Shown here piece after piece: positions 31,683 through 42,839 of a stretch of DNA of 64,000 nucleotides. Position 1 is the first letter of the stretch; the number at the start of each line of letters is the position of its first letter. The stretch is from Leptidea sinapis (lineage: Eukaryota; Arthropoda; Insecta; Lepidoptera; Pieridae): assembly GCF_905404315.1 (NCBI RefSeq), contig NC_066265.1, positions 27,862,501 through 27,926,500 on the forward strand, in the 5' to 3' direction. Under the pieces are notes generated by a model. The model had not been told where the DNA came from, did no database searches, and saw only the letters and a program-made list of their open reading frames with translations. Made by a program: the position numbers and the translations under genes.

Positions 31683-32935
31683 TGTCTATACCACTATGGC
31701 ATAAAAGTAACTGCGCTCGATCTTCTGACTTCATATCTAAACAAAAGAATTCAGAGGGTCGACGTGGATGGGAGGAGATCTCCTGGAACTTCTCTCAGTA
31801 TGGGGGTACCACAAGGGTCTATTCTTGGACCGTTCCTCTTCCTTATCTATATAAATGATCTTCCTAATCTTATAGAGAAAAAACATAAGGTAGTATTGTT
31901 TGCGGACGACACTTCACTGATTTTCAAAGTGAAAAGAATGTATGACGAAGTGAACGATATTTTATCTGACATCTTGTACTGGTTTAGCGCAAATAACCTA
32001 TAGTTAAATAGCAAGAAAACTAAATACATTAAATTTACCGTACCAAATGTCAAAAATGTAAATGCAAAAGTTTTGTTAAACGGAGAGGTGATAGAACCGG
32101 TGGAATCTGCTATATTTCTTGGCATAACTCTAGATTCCAAATTACAATGTTTAAGGATTGGCGAACAGACTTAGTTCTGCAGCATACGCGGTTAAAAAGA
32201 TTAGACAATTAACTGACATAGATACGGCGCGACTAGTATAATTTAGTTATTTCCATAGTATTATGTCCTATGGTATATTGCTATGGGGCAACGCTGCCGA
32301 TATTAATACAATATTTGTGCTGCAGAAAAGGGCTGTTCGCGCTATTTATAACCTAGGTCCTAGAGAATTATTGAGAGCAAAATTTAAAGAAATTAACATC
32401 TTGACTGTTGCTTCTCAATATATTCTTGATAATGTAATGTATGTTCATAGGCACATAAGTGAATTTGCCAGAAACTGTCATAACCATAATGTTAACACCA
32501 GGAACAGACATAAACTGATGCCTACTACTCGGCTAAGTCGAGTTAGTCTTTTGTAGGGCGATGTATATGCTTTTACAACAAGATCCCAGAAAATGTTCAA
32601 AACAAAAGTATTACGTTATTCAAAAGAATTGTTAAAGAACGTTTTTGTGGTAAAGGTTACTATAACATAAATGACTTTCTTAATGATACCACAGATTGGA
32701 AATGGAGCGACCGCCCTCAGGCTATTAAATAATAAGTTTAATTGTACAATGTTACTTTGTAAATGTTACTTTAATTGTAAAACATATTTTTGATGAAAAA
32801 AAAAGCCCGCTGAGTTTGTTGCGCCCATTCTTCTCAGGCCTGAGGCATTCATTTTGGAATGGGTGGTAGTTTTTTTGACTTTCAATAAGTGATTTCACAT
32901 CCTATTTTGAATTTGAATTATTATATTATTATTAT
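31683..32935 (+). mobile_element. LINE-B, 5'-truncated copy
   Basis: Reverse transcriptase palm to 3' end. Motifs seen in frame: GVPQGSILGPFLFLIYINDL, VVLFADDTSLIF. A stop (TAG, 31999-32001) replaces Leu in NNLLLNSKKTKY, a short deletion occurs near 32148, and frame breaks follow near 32240. The last frame (32263-32556) encodes SYGILLWGNAADINTIFVLQ and SQYILDNVMYVHRHISEFAR. The 3' UTR ends in CTATTTTGAATTTGAAT. The copy is inactive. Confidence 0.85.
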
Positions 32936-33227
32936 TATAAACTACTATTATTTAACTAATTATGATATGTTTGTGCTGATGTGATAAACAAACTTTTATG
33001 TACATTTATTGTTGAAAAGCAGTGCATTGTAAATTATAGCTGTAAAATAAAATTAGAGCGTAACATAGTCGTATTTCGTTTTGCCTGACTGTTTCGTAAG
33101 CGGGAACATTACATTGTTATTTATGTTCCAGCTAAAACTTTCACGCATTTAACACCTAATAACTTATGATTATTTTCTTTTTATTTCAGTTTAGTTTGAA
33201 ACGTGTTAACAAAGTTCCTTTTATCTA
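32936..33227. other. No gene seen
   Basis: AT-rich spacer between LINE-B and a Helitron. Confidence 0.5.
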
Positions 33228-33434
33228 TCTATATATATAGATAATAAAAATGGTTTTTGTTTGAGGCTCAATCACGCCTAAACCACTGATCGTATCGACA
33301 TGAAACTACCACCTTTCGATGCAAAATTTATACTGGATGGTTTATGGCTACTTATTTTTCCATTAATTCCAATGTTCCTTCATTGATTTTTTTCCTTTTA
33401 AAATTCGCCCAGCGAAGCGGGCGGGAATGGCTAG
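33228..33434 (+). mobile_element. 207 bp Helitron-like element
   Basis: It starts TCTATATATATAGATAATAA at 33228 after A and ends CTAG at 33431-33434 before T. A GC hairpin (stem CGCCC at 33406-33410 with GGGCG at 33419-33423) sits 7 nt before the CTAG. These three features fit a non-autonomous Helitron inserted between A and T. Confidence 0.7.
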
Positions 33435-33599
33435 TATATCATAAAATAATTTGATTATTCTTTGTTATTGTATGGATATGAATATTTTAATAATATGCGG
33501 ACAGTTTAACTAAATCTAAACATAGGCGCCGCTCTTTAACCAAACGGATTTACGAAATTGCACCCGCAAGTGTTTTTTTTTTTTATCTTGAACAGAACA

Positions 33600-33925
33600 A
33601 CCATCCTAGCGAAACTCTCAAAGAAAAAAGCGATTCAATCTTTTGTATGAAACGTGCAGTCTTTGATAGATTGACAGATCACTGCTATAATCTTGTAAAA
33701 AACGGAGTTAGCCGAAGTCCACTACGTTTTAAGCAACTGTTCGCTTTCAAATTTATCCAGATTGTACTTTGTTGCCAATCGCCATACTGTAAATTCTACT
33801 ATTTCAAACTAATGTCAAATGACTGCACGTTTCATACTAAACTAAATTTCAATTTAACTTCGGCAGTCCCGCCGCTTATTACAAAGTATTTACATCCTCT
33901 TTGAGAAGAACGTCTGTCGGGTCAA
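33600..33925 (-). repeat. Repeat M copy 5 (reverse) with a CTAA end
   Basis: The mirror of the 30.99 kb copy: TCCTAGCGAAACTCTCAAAG on the left and TTTACATCCTCTTTGAGAAG on the right. It is followed by AACGTCTGTCGGGTCAACTA, the same terminal phrase as the Helitrons near 47.3 and 48.26 kb. This hints that M may be carried by, or derived from, a Helitron. The open frame at 33647-33904 is a chance frame. Confidence 0.65.
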
Positions 33926-34370
33926 CTAATATTATATATATTTACATCTATAACATTATTATGTTACCAAGAAGAATACCAAGCAAAATATTTCAATGAT
34001 ATTAAAAACACAAAATACTCGTAAATAAATATAGCCAGCACTCAGGACACAGGTGTCCATGTTTTCCAGAATATCTGATGTATCGCGTTAACACCTCGAT
34101 GCTAATGGTCTCTATAAAACCGACCGATATTGTCAAATAACGGTGCGAACTTTGAAGGTACTTATGAATTCATAATGGTTTGTAATAAGTCTATAAAGCA
34201 ATTCATATAGGAAATGGTTTAAAGAAATATATAAAAAATTATTCATATAATATATTTTTTTAAATTTCATGTAGCAAATTTTTGAGACTTATCGTAATTC
34301 TCAAGGTAGTTGGAGAATAAGTAGAAATACAATTTAATATCTTTAATCACGTGCATACCCAGGATTTATT
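33926..34370. other. No gene seen
   Basis: AT-rich spacer. Confidence 0.5.
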
Positions 34371-34581
34371 TTTATGGAAAAGGAGGACAAACGAGCGTAC
34401 GGGTCACCGGTGTTAAGTGCCGCCCACATTATCTTGCAACACCAGAGGAATCACAGGAGCTTTGCCGGCCTTTAAGTAAGGTGTACACGCTTTTTTTAAA
34501 GGTACCCATGTCGTATCATCCCGGAAACACCGCACAAGGAAGCTTATTCCACAGATTTGTAGAACGTGGAAGAAAGCTTCC
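34371..34581 (-). mobile_element. LINE-E 3' end (minus strand)
   Basis: Reversed LINE-E tail: TTATGGAAAAGGAGGACAAA at its 3' end, then the ACACCGG and CCGCCCACATTATCTTGCAA segments, up to GTAGAACGTGGAAGAAAGCT. A 6-8 bp deletion has removed part of the GTGATCAC block. Confidence 0.8.
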
Positions 34582-34686
34582 ATAAATGTCGTACAAACTT
34601 GAAAATCTCTAAATGTTTTTTTAGTGGAACGTGCTTATAATGTTAGACTTCGATCACTACCCGGCCTTACACATATTTTTTCAAAG

Positions 34687-34749
34687 GAATGGTATTTTTA
34701 CATGAAATGTAATATAATATATAATACATGAAATGTAAAAATACCATTC
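34687..34749. repeat. 17 bp inverted repeat around an AT-rich loop
   Basis: GAATGGTATTTTTACAT (34687-34703) pairs with ATGTAAAAATACCATTC (34733-34749). The loop contains ACATGAAATGTAA twice as a direct repeat. Confidence 0.75.
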
Positions 34750-34858
34750 ATTCAAAATGAAAAAATTATCAATGAAAAAGAAACATCAAAATTAGCTAAC
34801 AATAATATTCGTTTAACAAGCATGTAATAGTTATTTATGGAACTGTTGTGTAATAAGG

Positions 34859-35500
34859 GGTATTAAAACACGAATGTGATAATAGTATCACATGAGTGTT
34901 TTAATACCTAATTATCAACAGTTGCATACAAGACTTTATCTACACCCAGAATATGAATCCTCTTAAAGATTCTGAAACAGTAAGCTTACTGCTATTAGTT
35001 TATATATATATATATATATATAAACTAAGTATTGAAACAATTATTTATTTTAGTAGTAATTTACATTTTGTATAGTGCAATAATTAAAATTCACACGAAT
35101 ATAATGTTCTTTTGCAACGTTTAAAATGAATCGCTCATTTTTTGTAAACAAAACAATAAAAATATTGAAGAAAAATGGCGGGGATTCGAATAAACTACTT
35201 TTTTTTACGGCGTGCGAAGTTCTGGTAGTGTGGAACGCGCGTAAACGAAAATGTTCTTTTTTTGAAATTCATACAGATACCTCGCATCGAGCAATAAGAA
35301 TGTGGCTGTCTGTTGAAAATCTTTGCGCATGAAGGGATCGAAAAAAAACATAGGAATGTTGTTATGAAATTCATTACAACATTACAACACTCGTTTGGAT
35401 GATGTAATGGTTATTAGAACATTGGGTGTTTTAATGTTGGCAATAATCTAACTGTTTCAGAATCTTTAATGGAGAATTTAAAGCATGGGTGTAGATAACA
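34859..35500. mobile_element. Repeat T element with palindromic end and ~60 bp inverted repeats
   Basis: A 50 bp palindrome at 34859-34908 (arms GGTATTAAAACAC and GTGTTTTAATACC) marks the left end. Segment 34928-34990 (TATCTACACCCAGAATATGA, then AAAGATTCTGAAACAGTAAG) recurs in reverse at 35440-35498. A (TA)n stretch lies at about 35002-35022. The inner open frame at 35126-35332 has no recognisable domain. The family also occurs at 9.59-9.81 kb. The superfamily is not recognised. Confidence 0.6.
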
Positions 35501-35654
35501 TCAAATTATAACAAACGAATTCTTTATTCTTGTACTATTTTTAAATTTAGTTGAAAAAATATAAGCACTATCTGAATAAAAGATATCTAAATCAAGAATT
35601 AAATATTAGACCATTTATACATCTAGACAGACTATGACAAATGTGAAATCTTCG

Positions 35655-35835
35655 AAAAAAATAGACTTTAGAACTAACCTCTATTTTCACGCACACTAAT
35701 ACAAAATGTCATACAAATCGCGAGTGTAAGACGTAGCTTGTCACGCACACTAAACTAATATTCCTGGTCTGTTTTTATCGGTTGTCTAACAGCAAGAGAC
35801 TATCTAGAAGTATAAATTATCTAAGAGTTAAAGAT
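35655..35835 (+). repeat. Repeat N copy 1
   Basis: Shared with 42.12 and 51.39 kb: ATCGCGAGTGTAAGACGTAG, then TCACGCACACTAAACTAATA, TTTTTATCGGTTGTCTAACA and GCAAGAGACTATCTAGA. It is non-coding, with no end structure defined. Confidence 0.65.
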
Positions 35836-35959
35836 AATATACTTAGTTAACATCATGTTTGATTATAAAAAAATGATTCGTTAATCATTATAGTGAAAAT
35901 AACACTAATGGAATATTCGAGAATAATTTGATCTCTTCATAAGTTAGTGTAAATACTAA

Positions 35960-36460
35960 ATAGCCTTTTTACTTAAAGCTTACGAATATCTTATTCCATA
36001 TGAATTAACTATCTATTAGTTTGCGTGTGAAATGTTTGTAAATACGCCAACATTAAGCTCTGTTCAAACTGAGGCAAATAACGCGCGGGACGCGGGACGG
36101 AAGTCGCAGTGTCAGCTTGTATGGACGTGTTCAAATTGACGCGAGTGGTCGCTCAAGTTGAAGCGAAACAAGAGCGAGACGCCCGGCGGATTTTGATCTC
36201 ACAATGCATGATGTTTCTCCACTGAAGAACCAAAAATGACACGCGGAAATTTGCGTCAGTTTGAGAGGCTAAGCGAGGAAGCGAATTACGCTAAAACTCG
36301 TTCCGCTTCCCGCGCGATATTAGCCTCATTTAGAACAGAGCTTAAAAGTAGCCGTTTCCGTTGTTTCAGTTCAGCTGACGTCACCGACTACGCCCGACTA
36401 AGCCAGAGTACACAGCACTCTCATTAGATACCACAACCCACAATATTATAACAGGAACAT
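35960..36460 (+). repeat. Repeat Q copy 1, carrying a TTAA MITE
   Basis: The flanks of the MITE at 36057-36341 match the uninterrupted copy at 40.50-40.72 kb: GTGTGAAATGTTTGTAAATA on the left, CCGTTTCCGTTGTTTCAGTT on the right, then AGCTGACGTCAC and GCACTCTCATTAGAT. The open frame at 36236-36427 spans the MITE end and is spurious. Confidence 0.65.
36057..36341. mobile_element. 285 bp MITE with TTAA target duplication
   Basis: GCTCTGTTCAAACTGAGGC at the left end (36057) and its near reverse complement at the right end (36341) give 17/19 matching bases, and similarity continues for ~45 bp (ACGCGCGGGA against TCGCGCGGGA). TTAA lies at 36053-36056 and 36342-36345. The related locus at 40.61 kb has a single TTAA and no insert. 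TTAA duplication is typical of piggyBac-type transposition. Confidence 0.8.
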
Positions 36461-36704
36461 AATCACGTTATATGACGTTTGGTATAAGTAATCTTATATC
36501 TATAAACAAGCAGTGTATATATATTCAAATTCAAATATTTTTATTCAAAATAGGATGTGACATCACTTATTGAAAGTCAAAAACTACCACCCATTCCAAA
36601 ATGTATGCCTCAGACCTGAGGAGAATGGGCGCAACAAACTCAGCGGGCTTTTTTTTTTCATCGAATAAATATGTTTACAAAGTAATATTGTACAATTAAA
36701 CTTA

Positions 36705-39490
36705 TTATTTAATAGCCTGAGGGCGGTCACTCCATTCCCAATCTGTGGTATCATTAAAAAAGTCATTTATGTTATAGAAACCTTTACCACACAAACGTTT
36801 TTTAACAATTCTTTTGAATAACGTTATACTTTTGTTTTGAACATTTTCTGAGATCTTGTTGTAAAAGCATATACATTGCCCCACAAAAGACTTACTAACT
36901 CGACTTAGCCGAGTAGTAGGCATCATAAGTTTATGTCTGTTCCTGGTGTTAACATTATGGTTATGACAGTTTCTGGCAAATTCACTTATGTGCCTATGAA
37001 CATACATTACATTATCAAGAATATATTGAGAAGCAACAGTCAAGATGTTAATTTCTTTAAATTTTGCTCTCAATGATTCTTCGGACCTGGGTTATAAATA
37101 GCGCGAATAGCCCTCTTCTGCAGCACAAATATTGTATTAATATCGGCAGCGTTGCCCCATAGCAATATACCATAGGACATAATACTATGGAAATACTTAA
37201 AGTATACTAGTCGCGCCGTATCTATGTCAGTTAATTGTCTGATCTTTTTAACCGCGTATGCTGCAGAACTAAGTCTGTTCGCCAATCCTTCAATATGGGG
37301 GCCCCATTGTAATTTGGAATCTAAAGTGTTGCCAAGAAATATAGCAGATTCCACCGGTTCTATCACCTCTCCGTTTAACAAAACATTTGCATTTACATTT
37401 TTGACATTTGGTACGGTAAATTTAATGTATTTAGTTTTCTTGCTATTTAACAATAGGTTATTAGCGCTAAACCAGTACACGATGTCAGATAAAATATCGT
37501 TCACTTCGTCATACATAGCTTGGTTTCTTTTCACTTTGAAAATCAGTGAAGTGTCGTCCGCAAACAATATTACCTTATGTTTTTTCTCTATAAGATTAGG
37601 AAGATCATTTATATAGATAAGGAAGAGGAACGGTCCAAGAATAGACCCTTGTGGTACCCCCATACTGAGAAGAGTCCCAGGAGATCTCTTGCGATTCACG
37701 TCGACCCTCTGAATTCTATTGTTTAGATATGAAGTCAGAAGATCGAGGGCAGTTCCTTTTATGCCATAGTGGTATAGCTTCCTGACCAGCGTTGAATGCT
37801 GAACACAATCTAAAGCCCTAGATAAATCACAGAAGATGCCAAGTGCATTCTGCGATTCCTCCCAGGCATCAAAAATATTCTTGATTAGCTCAACACCTGC
37901 ATCCGTTGTTGAACGTCCTAGTAAAGCCAAATTGTTTCAAATGAAGTAACTTATGAGAGTTAAAGTAAGTAAGCATTTGGCTTAAAATTATTTTTTCAAA
38001 AATTTTACTTAGGGTCGGCAAAACCGACACAGAACGATAGTTATTCGGGTCAGAAGAGCAACCCGACTTAAATATTGGTGTAATTTTACTATGTTTCAGA
38101 AGGTCAGGAAACACGCCACGACTAATACAATTATTAAAGACTATTGCAAGATATGGTGCTATGACATCAATTATTGAACTTATTATTTTAACAGAAATAT
38201 GTATATATATATATGTATATATCAGCAGTTTTTTTCATGTCGAGAGACTTAAAAGTTTTAATTATTTCCCCAGGGCTAACAAAACTAAAATTTAAAGTTT
38301 GTTGGCATTCTTTAACATTTTCCAGAAGAAGTGACTCAGCAACACTGGTGGAGGAGACAAGAGTGCTTGTGATAGAAACTGGAATGTCAGAAAAAATTTT
38401 CTCAAAAGCAGAAGCAACTTCCTGCTGAGATTGAATTATAGTATTGTTTATTGATAAATTGTATTCAATGTTGCGGTCTTTCACTCTTCCAGATTCCCAG
38501 TTAATCACATAACACACATCACTTGGAATCAAGTCATCTTTATTTTACTCGGTGCATTTTTAATTATCTGTCTGATATGCATAGACTTCGCAATAAAACA
38601 AACACTTTTAAATAATTTAGAGTATTTTTTAACATACTCGATAAAAGATGTATCATGATTATATAATGATCTCTCACTATATAGTTCATATAGTCTTTGT
38701 CTGCTCCTATGAATGCCAGCAGTTGCCCAATCATAAAATGACAAGAGACCACCTGATTTGACTGTCTTTGAAGTAAATATAGAAGTAAACTCTGTTTTAA
38801 TTATTTTAAATAGCATATCATACATTTCATTAGGATTTATATTATATTTCAATGAATCCAAATTTGAGAGTTTAACTGACACATTACCTCTATATTTCTC
38901 CATTCGCCTATTATTCACAGGAACAAACGTAAACTTTTTAATTTTATTACATTTATTGACCTCAATATTAAAAGAGGCTAAGTGGTCTGAACTCAGTTTG
39001 TTTATTATTGCCTATATATATAATTCGAGAATATGTTATCAATACAGCTTTTGGAGGTGCCGGTTACTCTAGTGGGCTCTAAGAAAATATTGGTTAAATC
39101 ATATGATTTGAACAAAGATCTGAATCTAATACCGGTGGTGGATTTTTCTTATAAATTAATATTAAAATCACCACATATCATGATATACTTTTTCGACTTA
39201 CATAATTTTAGTAAAACCTCCTCCAATACACTTTCAAATAATTCATATACTGCATCTGGGGGTCTGTATATACTGACAACAATGGCGTGATCAAGCTCTG
39301 CACAAGCTATTTCAATGGTACGTTCAACAGAGAGGCCTACAATATCTTCACGTTCTTTGAATTTAAATAATTTACTTACAAGTATAAGAGAACCGCCACG
39401 TGTAGCCTTTTCTCTGCAAAACGCACTTAATAATACATTAAGATATTCTTTAAATTCAAACTTATACTCGTAGCTATTCAGTGTGCATTT
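36705..39490 (-). pseudogene. LINE-B ORF2: endonuclease and reverse transcriptase, multiply frameshifted
   Basis: ORF2 of LINEs nicks target DNA (APE-type endonuclease) and copies the element RNA. Here the minus strand shows, in order: APE pieces with ATRGGSLILVSK, then VVSIYRPPDAVYE and IMICGDFNI followed by a stop (39480-38925); the linker (38918-38529, LLSFYDWATAGIHRSRQR); a pre-palm piece (38532-38188, ending in a TA microsatellite that breaks the frame); FPDLLKHSKITPIFKSG, then NYRSVSVLPTLSKIFEK (38114-37890); the palm (37930-37070) with GVPQGSILGPF and ILFADDTSLIF; and the C-terminus (37073-36705). At least four frame changes are present. Motif A reads CDLSRALDCV, with Leu where Phe is usual. 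Confidence 0.9.
38192..38224. repeat. TA-rich microsatellite inside LINE-B
   Basis: Imperfect (TA)n with TATATG units interrupts the reading frame after KTADI. Other copies could tell whether a short codon run expanded here. Confidence 0.7.
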
Positions 39491-39499
39491 CTTGATATT

Positions 39500-39660
39500 A
39501 AAATCTTACCTCTTATTTTACGGAGAACTATTTCAGTTTTGAACTGAACTGTTTGTCGATCGCTAAAATAAGTTTCAGTTCAGCTCACAGCTGACGTCAC
39601 GGGCAACGCCGCAGAGAACAGCACTCTCATTAGATTCCACAACCAACAATTAATATATAA
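39500..39660 (+). repeat. Repeat Q copy 2
   Basis: CTTATTTTACGGAGAACT, TTTCAGTTCAGCTCACAGCT, GACGTCACGGGCAAC and GCACTCTCATTAGATTCCAC match copies 1 and 3. It lies between the two oppositely oriented LINE-B copies. Confidence 0.6.
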
Positions 39661-39730
39661 TTGGAATATGAGTACATATGGAGACATATATTAGTAAAGT
39701 AAATGCTTACATAACTAACATCATCAATGA

Positions 39731-40452
39731 TATACGCGGTTAAAAAGATTAGATAATTAACGGACGTAGATACGGCGCGACTAATTTTCTTTAGTTATTT
39801 TCATAGTATAATGTCCTATGGTATATTGCTATGGGGCAATGCTGTCGATATCAATACAATCTCTGTGCTGCAAAAGAGGGCTATTCGCGCTATTTATAAC
39901 CTAGTTCCCAAAGAATCATTGAGAGAAAAATTTAAAGGAATAAACATCTTGACTGTTGCCTCTCAATATATTCTTGATGATGTTATGTATGTACATAAGC
40001 ACACAAGTGAATTTGCTAGAAACTGTCATAACCATAATGTTAATACCAGGAACAAACTTAAACTTATAATGCCTACTACTCGACTAAGTCAAGTAATAGT
40101 AAGTCTTTTGGGTGTGTCGAATATGCTTTTACGACAAGCACCCAGATAATGTCCAAAACAAATGTATAACGAAATTCAAAAGAATTGTTAAAAAGCTTTT
40201 GTGTGTTAAAGGTTACTAACACTAAATGACTTTCTTAATGATACCACTGATTGGGCATTGACCGCCCACAGGCTATTAAATAATATTTTTTTGTACGATT
40301 TTACATTGTAACCATATTTTTATATTAAAAAAAAGGAAACCCAAAGAGGTTTGTTGCGTTCGTACTTCTCGGGCATACCTTTTGGAATGGGTGGTAATTT
40401 TTGAATTTCAATAAGTGATTTTATATCCTATTTTGAATATTTGAATTTGATA
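39731..40452 (+). mobile_element. LINE-B, short plus-strand copy
   Basis: Begins at ATACGCGGTTAAAAAGATTA (SAAYAVKKIR region). The frame 39811-40149 encodes SYGILLWGNAVDINTISVLQ, VPKESLREKFKGINILTVAS and YVHKHTSEFARNCHNHNVNT, then breaks. It ends TCCTATTTTGAATATTTGAA. Confidence 0.85.
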
Positions 40453-40499
40453 AACATTTGTGAATGATAGTGAGATGCTTATAAAATTCCTCCTTATAA

Positions 40500-40730
40500 A
40501 TACCTCGTAGCTATTGAGGGTGCCTATCTTGATATGAAAACCTTAACACTTATTTTACGGAGAGCTGTTTTTCATGTTTTCGTGTCAAATTTTTGTCAAT
40601 ACGTCAACATTAACTGAACCGTTTCCGTTGTTTCAGTTCAGCTGACTTCACGTAATATAAGCTGATCTAAAACAGAGCATAGAGCCTTTCAAAACTTTCC
40701 ACAATATTAAAACAGGAACGTAACAAAGTT
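40500..40730 (+). repeat. Repeat Q copy 3 (empty TTAA site)
   Basis: CTTATTTTACGGAGAGCT, then GTCAATACGTCAACATTAAC, CCGTTTCCGTTGTTTCAGTT, AGCTGACTTCACG and a CACAATATTAAAACAGGAAC end shared with copy 1. It preserves the pre-insertion state of the MITE site. Confidence 0.65.
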
Positions 40731-40886
40731 TATTTGAACCTCTACGGGAACGTGTCTAGTGATATACTTACATATTGAACAACTAATAGTTTAAGGTGAG
40801 GGAGATAATGAAGTTTGTAACGCGGGGTGTAAAAGCGGAATTGGACGGTAGGAATGATATGAATACTGTTATCGGTTCATATAATA

Positions 40887-41233
40887 CTAGCTGAAATCCG
40901 CGACTTCGTCCGCGTAGATAAAAGGTTTTTTTAAAAATAATAGGCAAGTTTGGAATTGAAGATTATCTTATCCCGCGTTTTCGCTCCCGTTCCCAACATA
41001 TTATATGAATCTTATTTCGAGGAAGATTGCTATGGGAAACTAAGCCTACTATTAGTATAGTTATAGCTCATCGACGTGAATTTAAGTTTTTCACAAATCC
41101 CGCGGGAACCATGGATATTTCCGGGATAAAATTTAGCCTATGTCCTTTCCCAAACGCTATATTCCATCAAAATCGGTTCAGTAGCTTCAGCGTGCAAACC
41201 AACTTACATTCACATTCTTAATAATAGGAGAGA
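40887..41233 (-). mobile_element. 347 bp Helitron-like element, intact ends
   Basis: The minus strand starts TCTCTCCTATTATTAAGAAT at 41233 after A and ends with the CGCGGACGAAGTCGCG hairpin, ATTTCAG and CTAG (40890-40887) before T. It contains AATCCCGCGGGAACC-type sequence as in the 13.97-14.57 kb element and supplies the uninterrupted version of it. Confidence 0.75.
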
Positions 41234-41834
41234 TATTTTAAATAAATCACTCCGGGAGTGCCGAAAAAAGGTAAAACTTGGACAATTACACTTTTATATT
41301 TTTGAATCGTCAGTAAATATTTTATTATTGAGGAAATACGTGAAATGAAGCTGTTTTAATAACGATAACAATGTCGCGAGTTAAATGGTTTGTTTCCATC
41401 CCAAAAAAGTGGCCGACGCGCCTTAAAAAGATTTCTCTTCAAAAGTAAGCGTAGCTCAACCCTTATATTATTGTAATAACCCAAACCAAATCACAAAGCC
41501 AAAGTATAATAATACAAGAGACGGAATGTATAAATTGCAATTGCTTCAATCTCATTCGCCGAGATTAATAACTGTCGAGACAATTTCCTTAACAACATGC
41601 CTTGCCGTGGCTTTTATATTTTTCAGCCGCTTGCGATGTAAATTGCATCGCTCTCACGAGACGAACAACGCTTGACAGAAGTCTTATTGAGGTTGGTGTA
41701 ATAATGAGATTCTCTTTTTGTCGTTAGCCTTTCCCTCGTTTTATTTGAGCTCTTGAAAATGAAATGACATTTCAAGGTGAATCAATGTTTTATTATTCGA
41801 CTTTTGATGTTTTAAACTTAGATCATAGACAAAC
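41234..41834. other. No gene seen
   Basis: AT-rich spacer. A small hairpin, CACTCCGGGAGTG, lies near 41249. Confidence 0.5.
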
Positions 41835-42115
41835 TGTTCCATATGTTTGACAGCAAATTTTTGTGCCTATTTGAAGCGCCACTAGCGAGCGTCCAGAGAA
41901 CTAATTTTGACGTATAATACAAATGGCTAGGAAGGAACGTACAATACTCTGAAGTATTTGTGCATTTTGAATTATGTTCGTTCGTTTTCCGTGTTATTTA
42001 TAGTTCAAGAATCAACTTAATAAAGTACACAATATCTTTTGTAAATAGTTTCCCACCATCTATCAATGTTTGCTGAGGTTGTCATCACTAGTTTTAGTAC
42101 CGCAGACTCTCGCTA
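41835..42115 (+). repeat. Repeat R, left (plus) copy
   Basis: TTTTTGTGCCTATTTGAAGC, GCGTCCAGAGAACTAATTTT, GACGTATAATACAAATGGC, TTCCGTGTTATTTATA and ACCGCAGACTCTCGC match the reverse complement of 46.53-46.80 kb. Confidence 0.75.
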
Positions 42116-42117
42116 CA

Positions 42118-42236
42118 TTGTAATCGCGAGTGTAAGACGTAGTTTGTCACGCACACTAAACTAATATTCCTGGCATGTTATTATCGGTTGTCTAACAGCA
42201 AGAGACTATCTAGACGTATAAATTACCTATGGTAAA
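42118..42236 (+). repeat. Repeat N copy 2
   Basis: ATCGCGAGTGTAAGACGTAG to GACTATCTAGACGTATAAAT, immediately following repeat R. Confidence 0.7.
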
Positions 42237-42589
42237 GTTGTTCGAGACGAGCATATCGCATTTGTTATTGTTCTAAATAAATGTGTCATCTATGAGATGC
42301 CAGCAGCTACCAATATGTTAACCCATTTATGTGTCTTCTGAATTATTATACCGCTAGTGACGATCCGCTCGTCACGTTTCTCCTGCCCGTGTATTCATGC
42401 CTGGTAAACCATATTCAAATACAGTTAAAACGTAAAGAAAATTCTTTAATAAAAGTTCAAAAAGCACGCGACTTATAAAGGAACAAACCAATTTGGTCAA
42501 AATGGCCATTGTTGGCATATTCTAGTGAACAAAACCCCTTTTCAATGTAACTCTATGGGATATGTTTGAATATCTTTAGGTCCCGACCA
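42237..42589. other. No gene seen
   Basis: AT-rich spacer. Confidence 0.5.
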
Positions 42590-42672
42590 CCATGAATGTG
42601 GGCGGCGGTGATCACTTATCACCAGGTATCACCCGTACGCTCATTTGTCCTCCTTTTCTATAAAATAAATAA
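42590..42672 (+). mobile_element. LINE-E extreme 3' end (~80 bp)
   Basis: GTGGGCGGCGGTGATCACTT, then ACCAGGTATCACCCGTACGC, ending TCTATAAAATAAATAA. This is the shortest LINE-E copy. Confidence 0.75.
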
Positions 42673-42839
42673 GATTGAAAAAATACTGCGCTAGTAAATT
42701 TCTAGGTTCATGAGCACACCCTACGTTATATTGCTCAACAAGTTCGTGAACTGTGTGAACATCTCACTTCGTCTTTTCCACGTGCCTCTCCATTACTGGA
42801 GGTCAGCAATCAGTTTTTTAAGTCGGTGTTTCTGAGCCA

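Larger units (their letters stand above)
36528..39490 (-). mobile_element. LINE-B, longest copy
   Basis: Runs right to left from a truncated endonuclease near 39490 to a 3' end with TTTGAATTTGAAT repeats at 36528. The 3' UTR holds AAAAGCCCGCTGAGTTTGTT and GCGCCCATTCTCCTCAGG. ORF1 and the endonuclease N-terminus are absent. Confidence 0.9.

Noticed and set aside
33647..33904. 85-codon open frame
   Set aside because: It coincides with the reversed repeat M copy; the other M copies are not open.
35126..35332. 68-codon open frame with an N-terminal ATG
   Set aside because: It lies inside element T, has no recognisable domain and is not present in the partial T copy at 9.6 kb.
36236..36427. 63-codon open frame
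   Set aside because: It runs through the right inverted end of the TTAA MITE into repeat Q; a by-product of GC-rich repeat ends.
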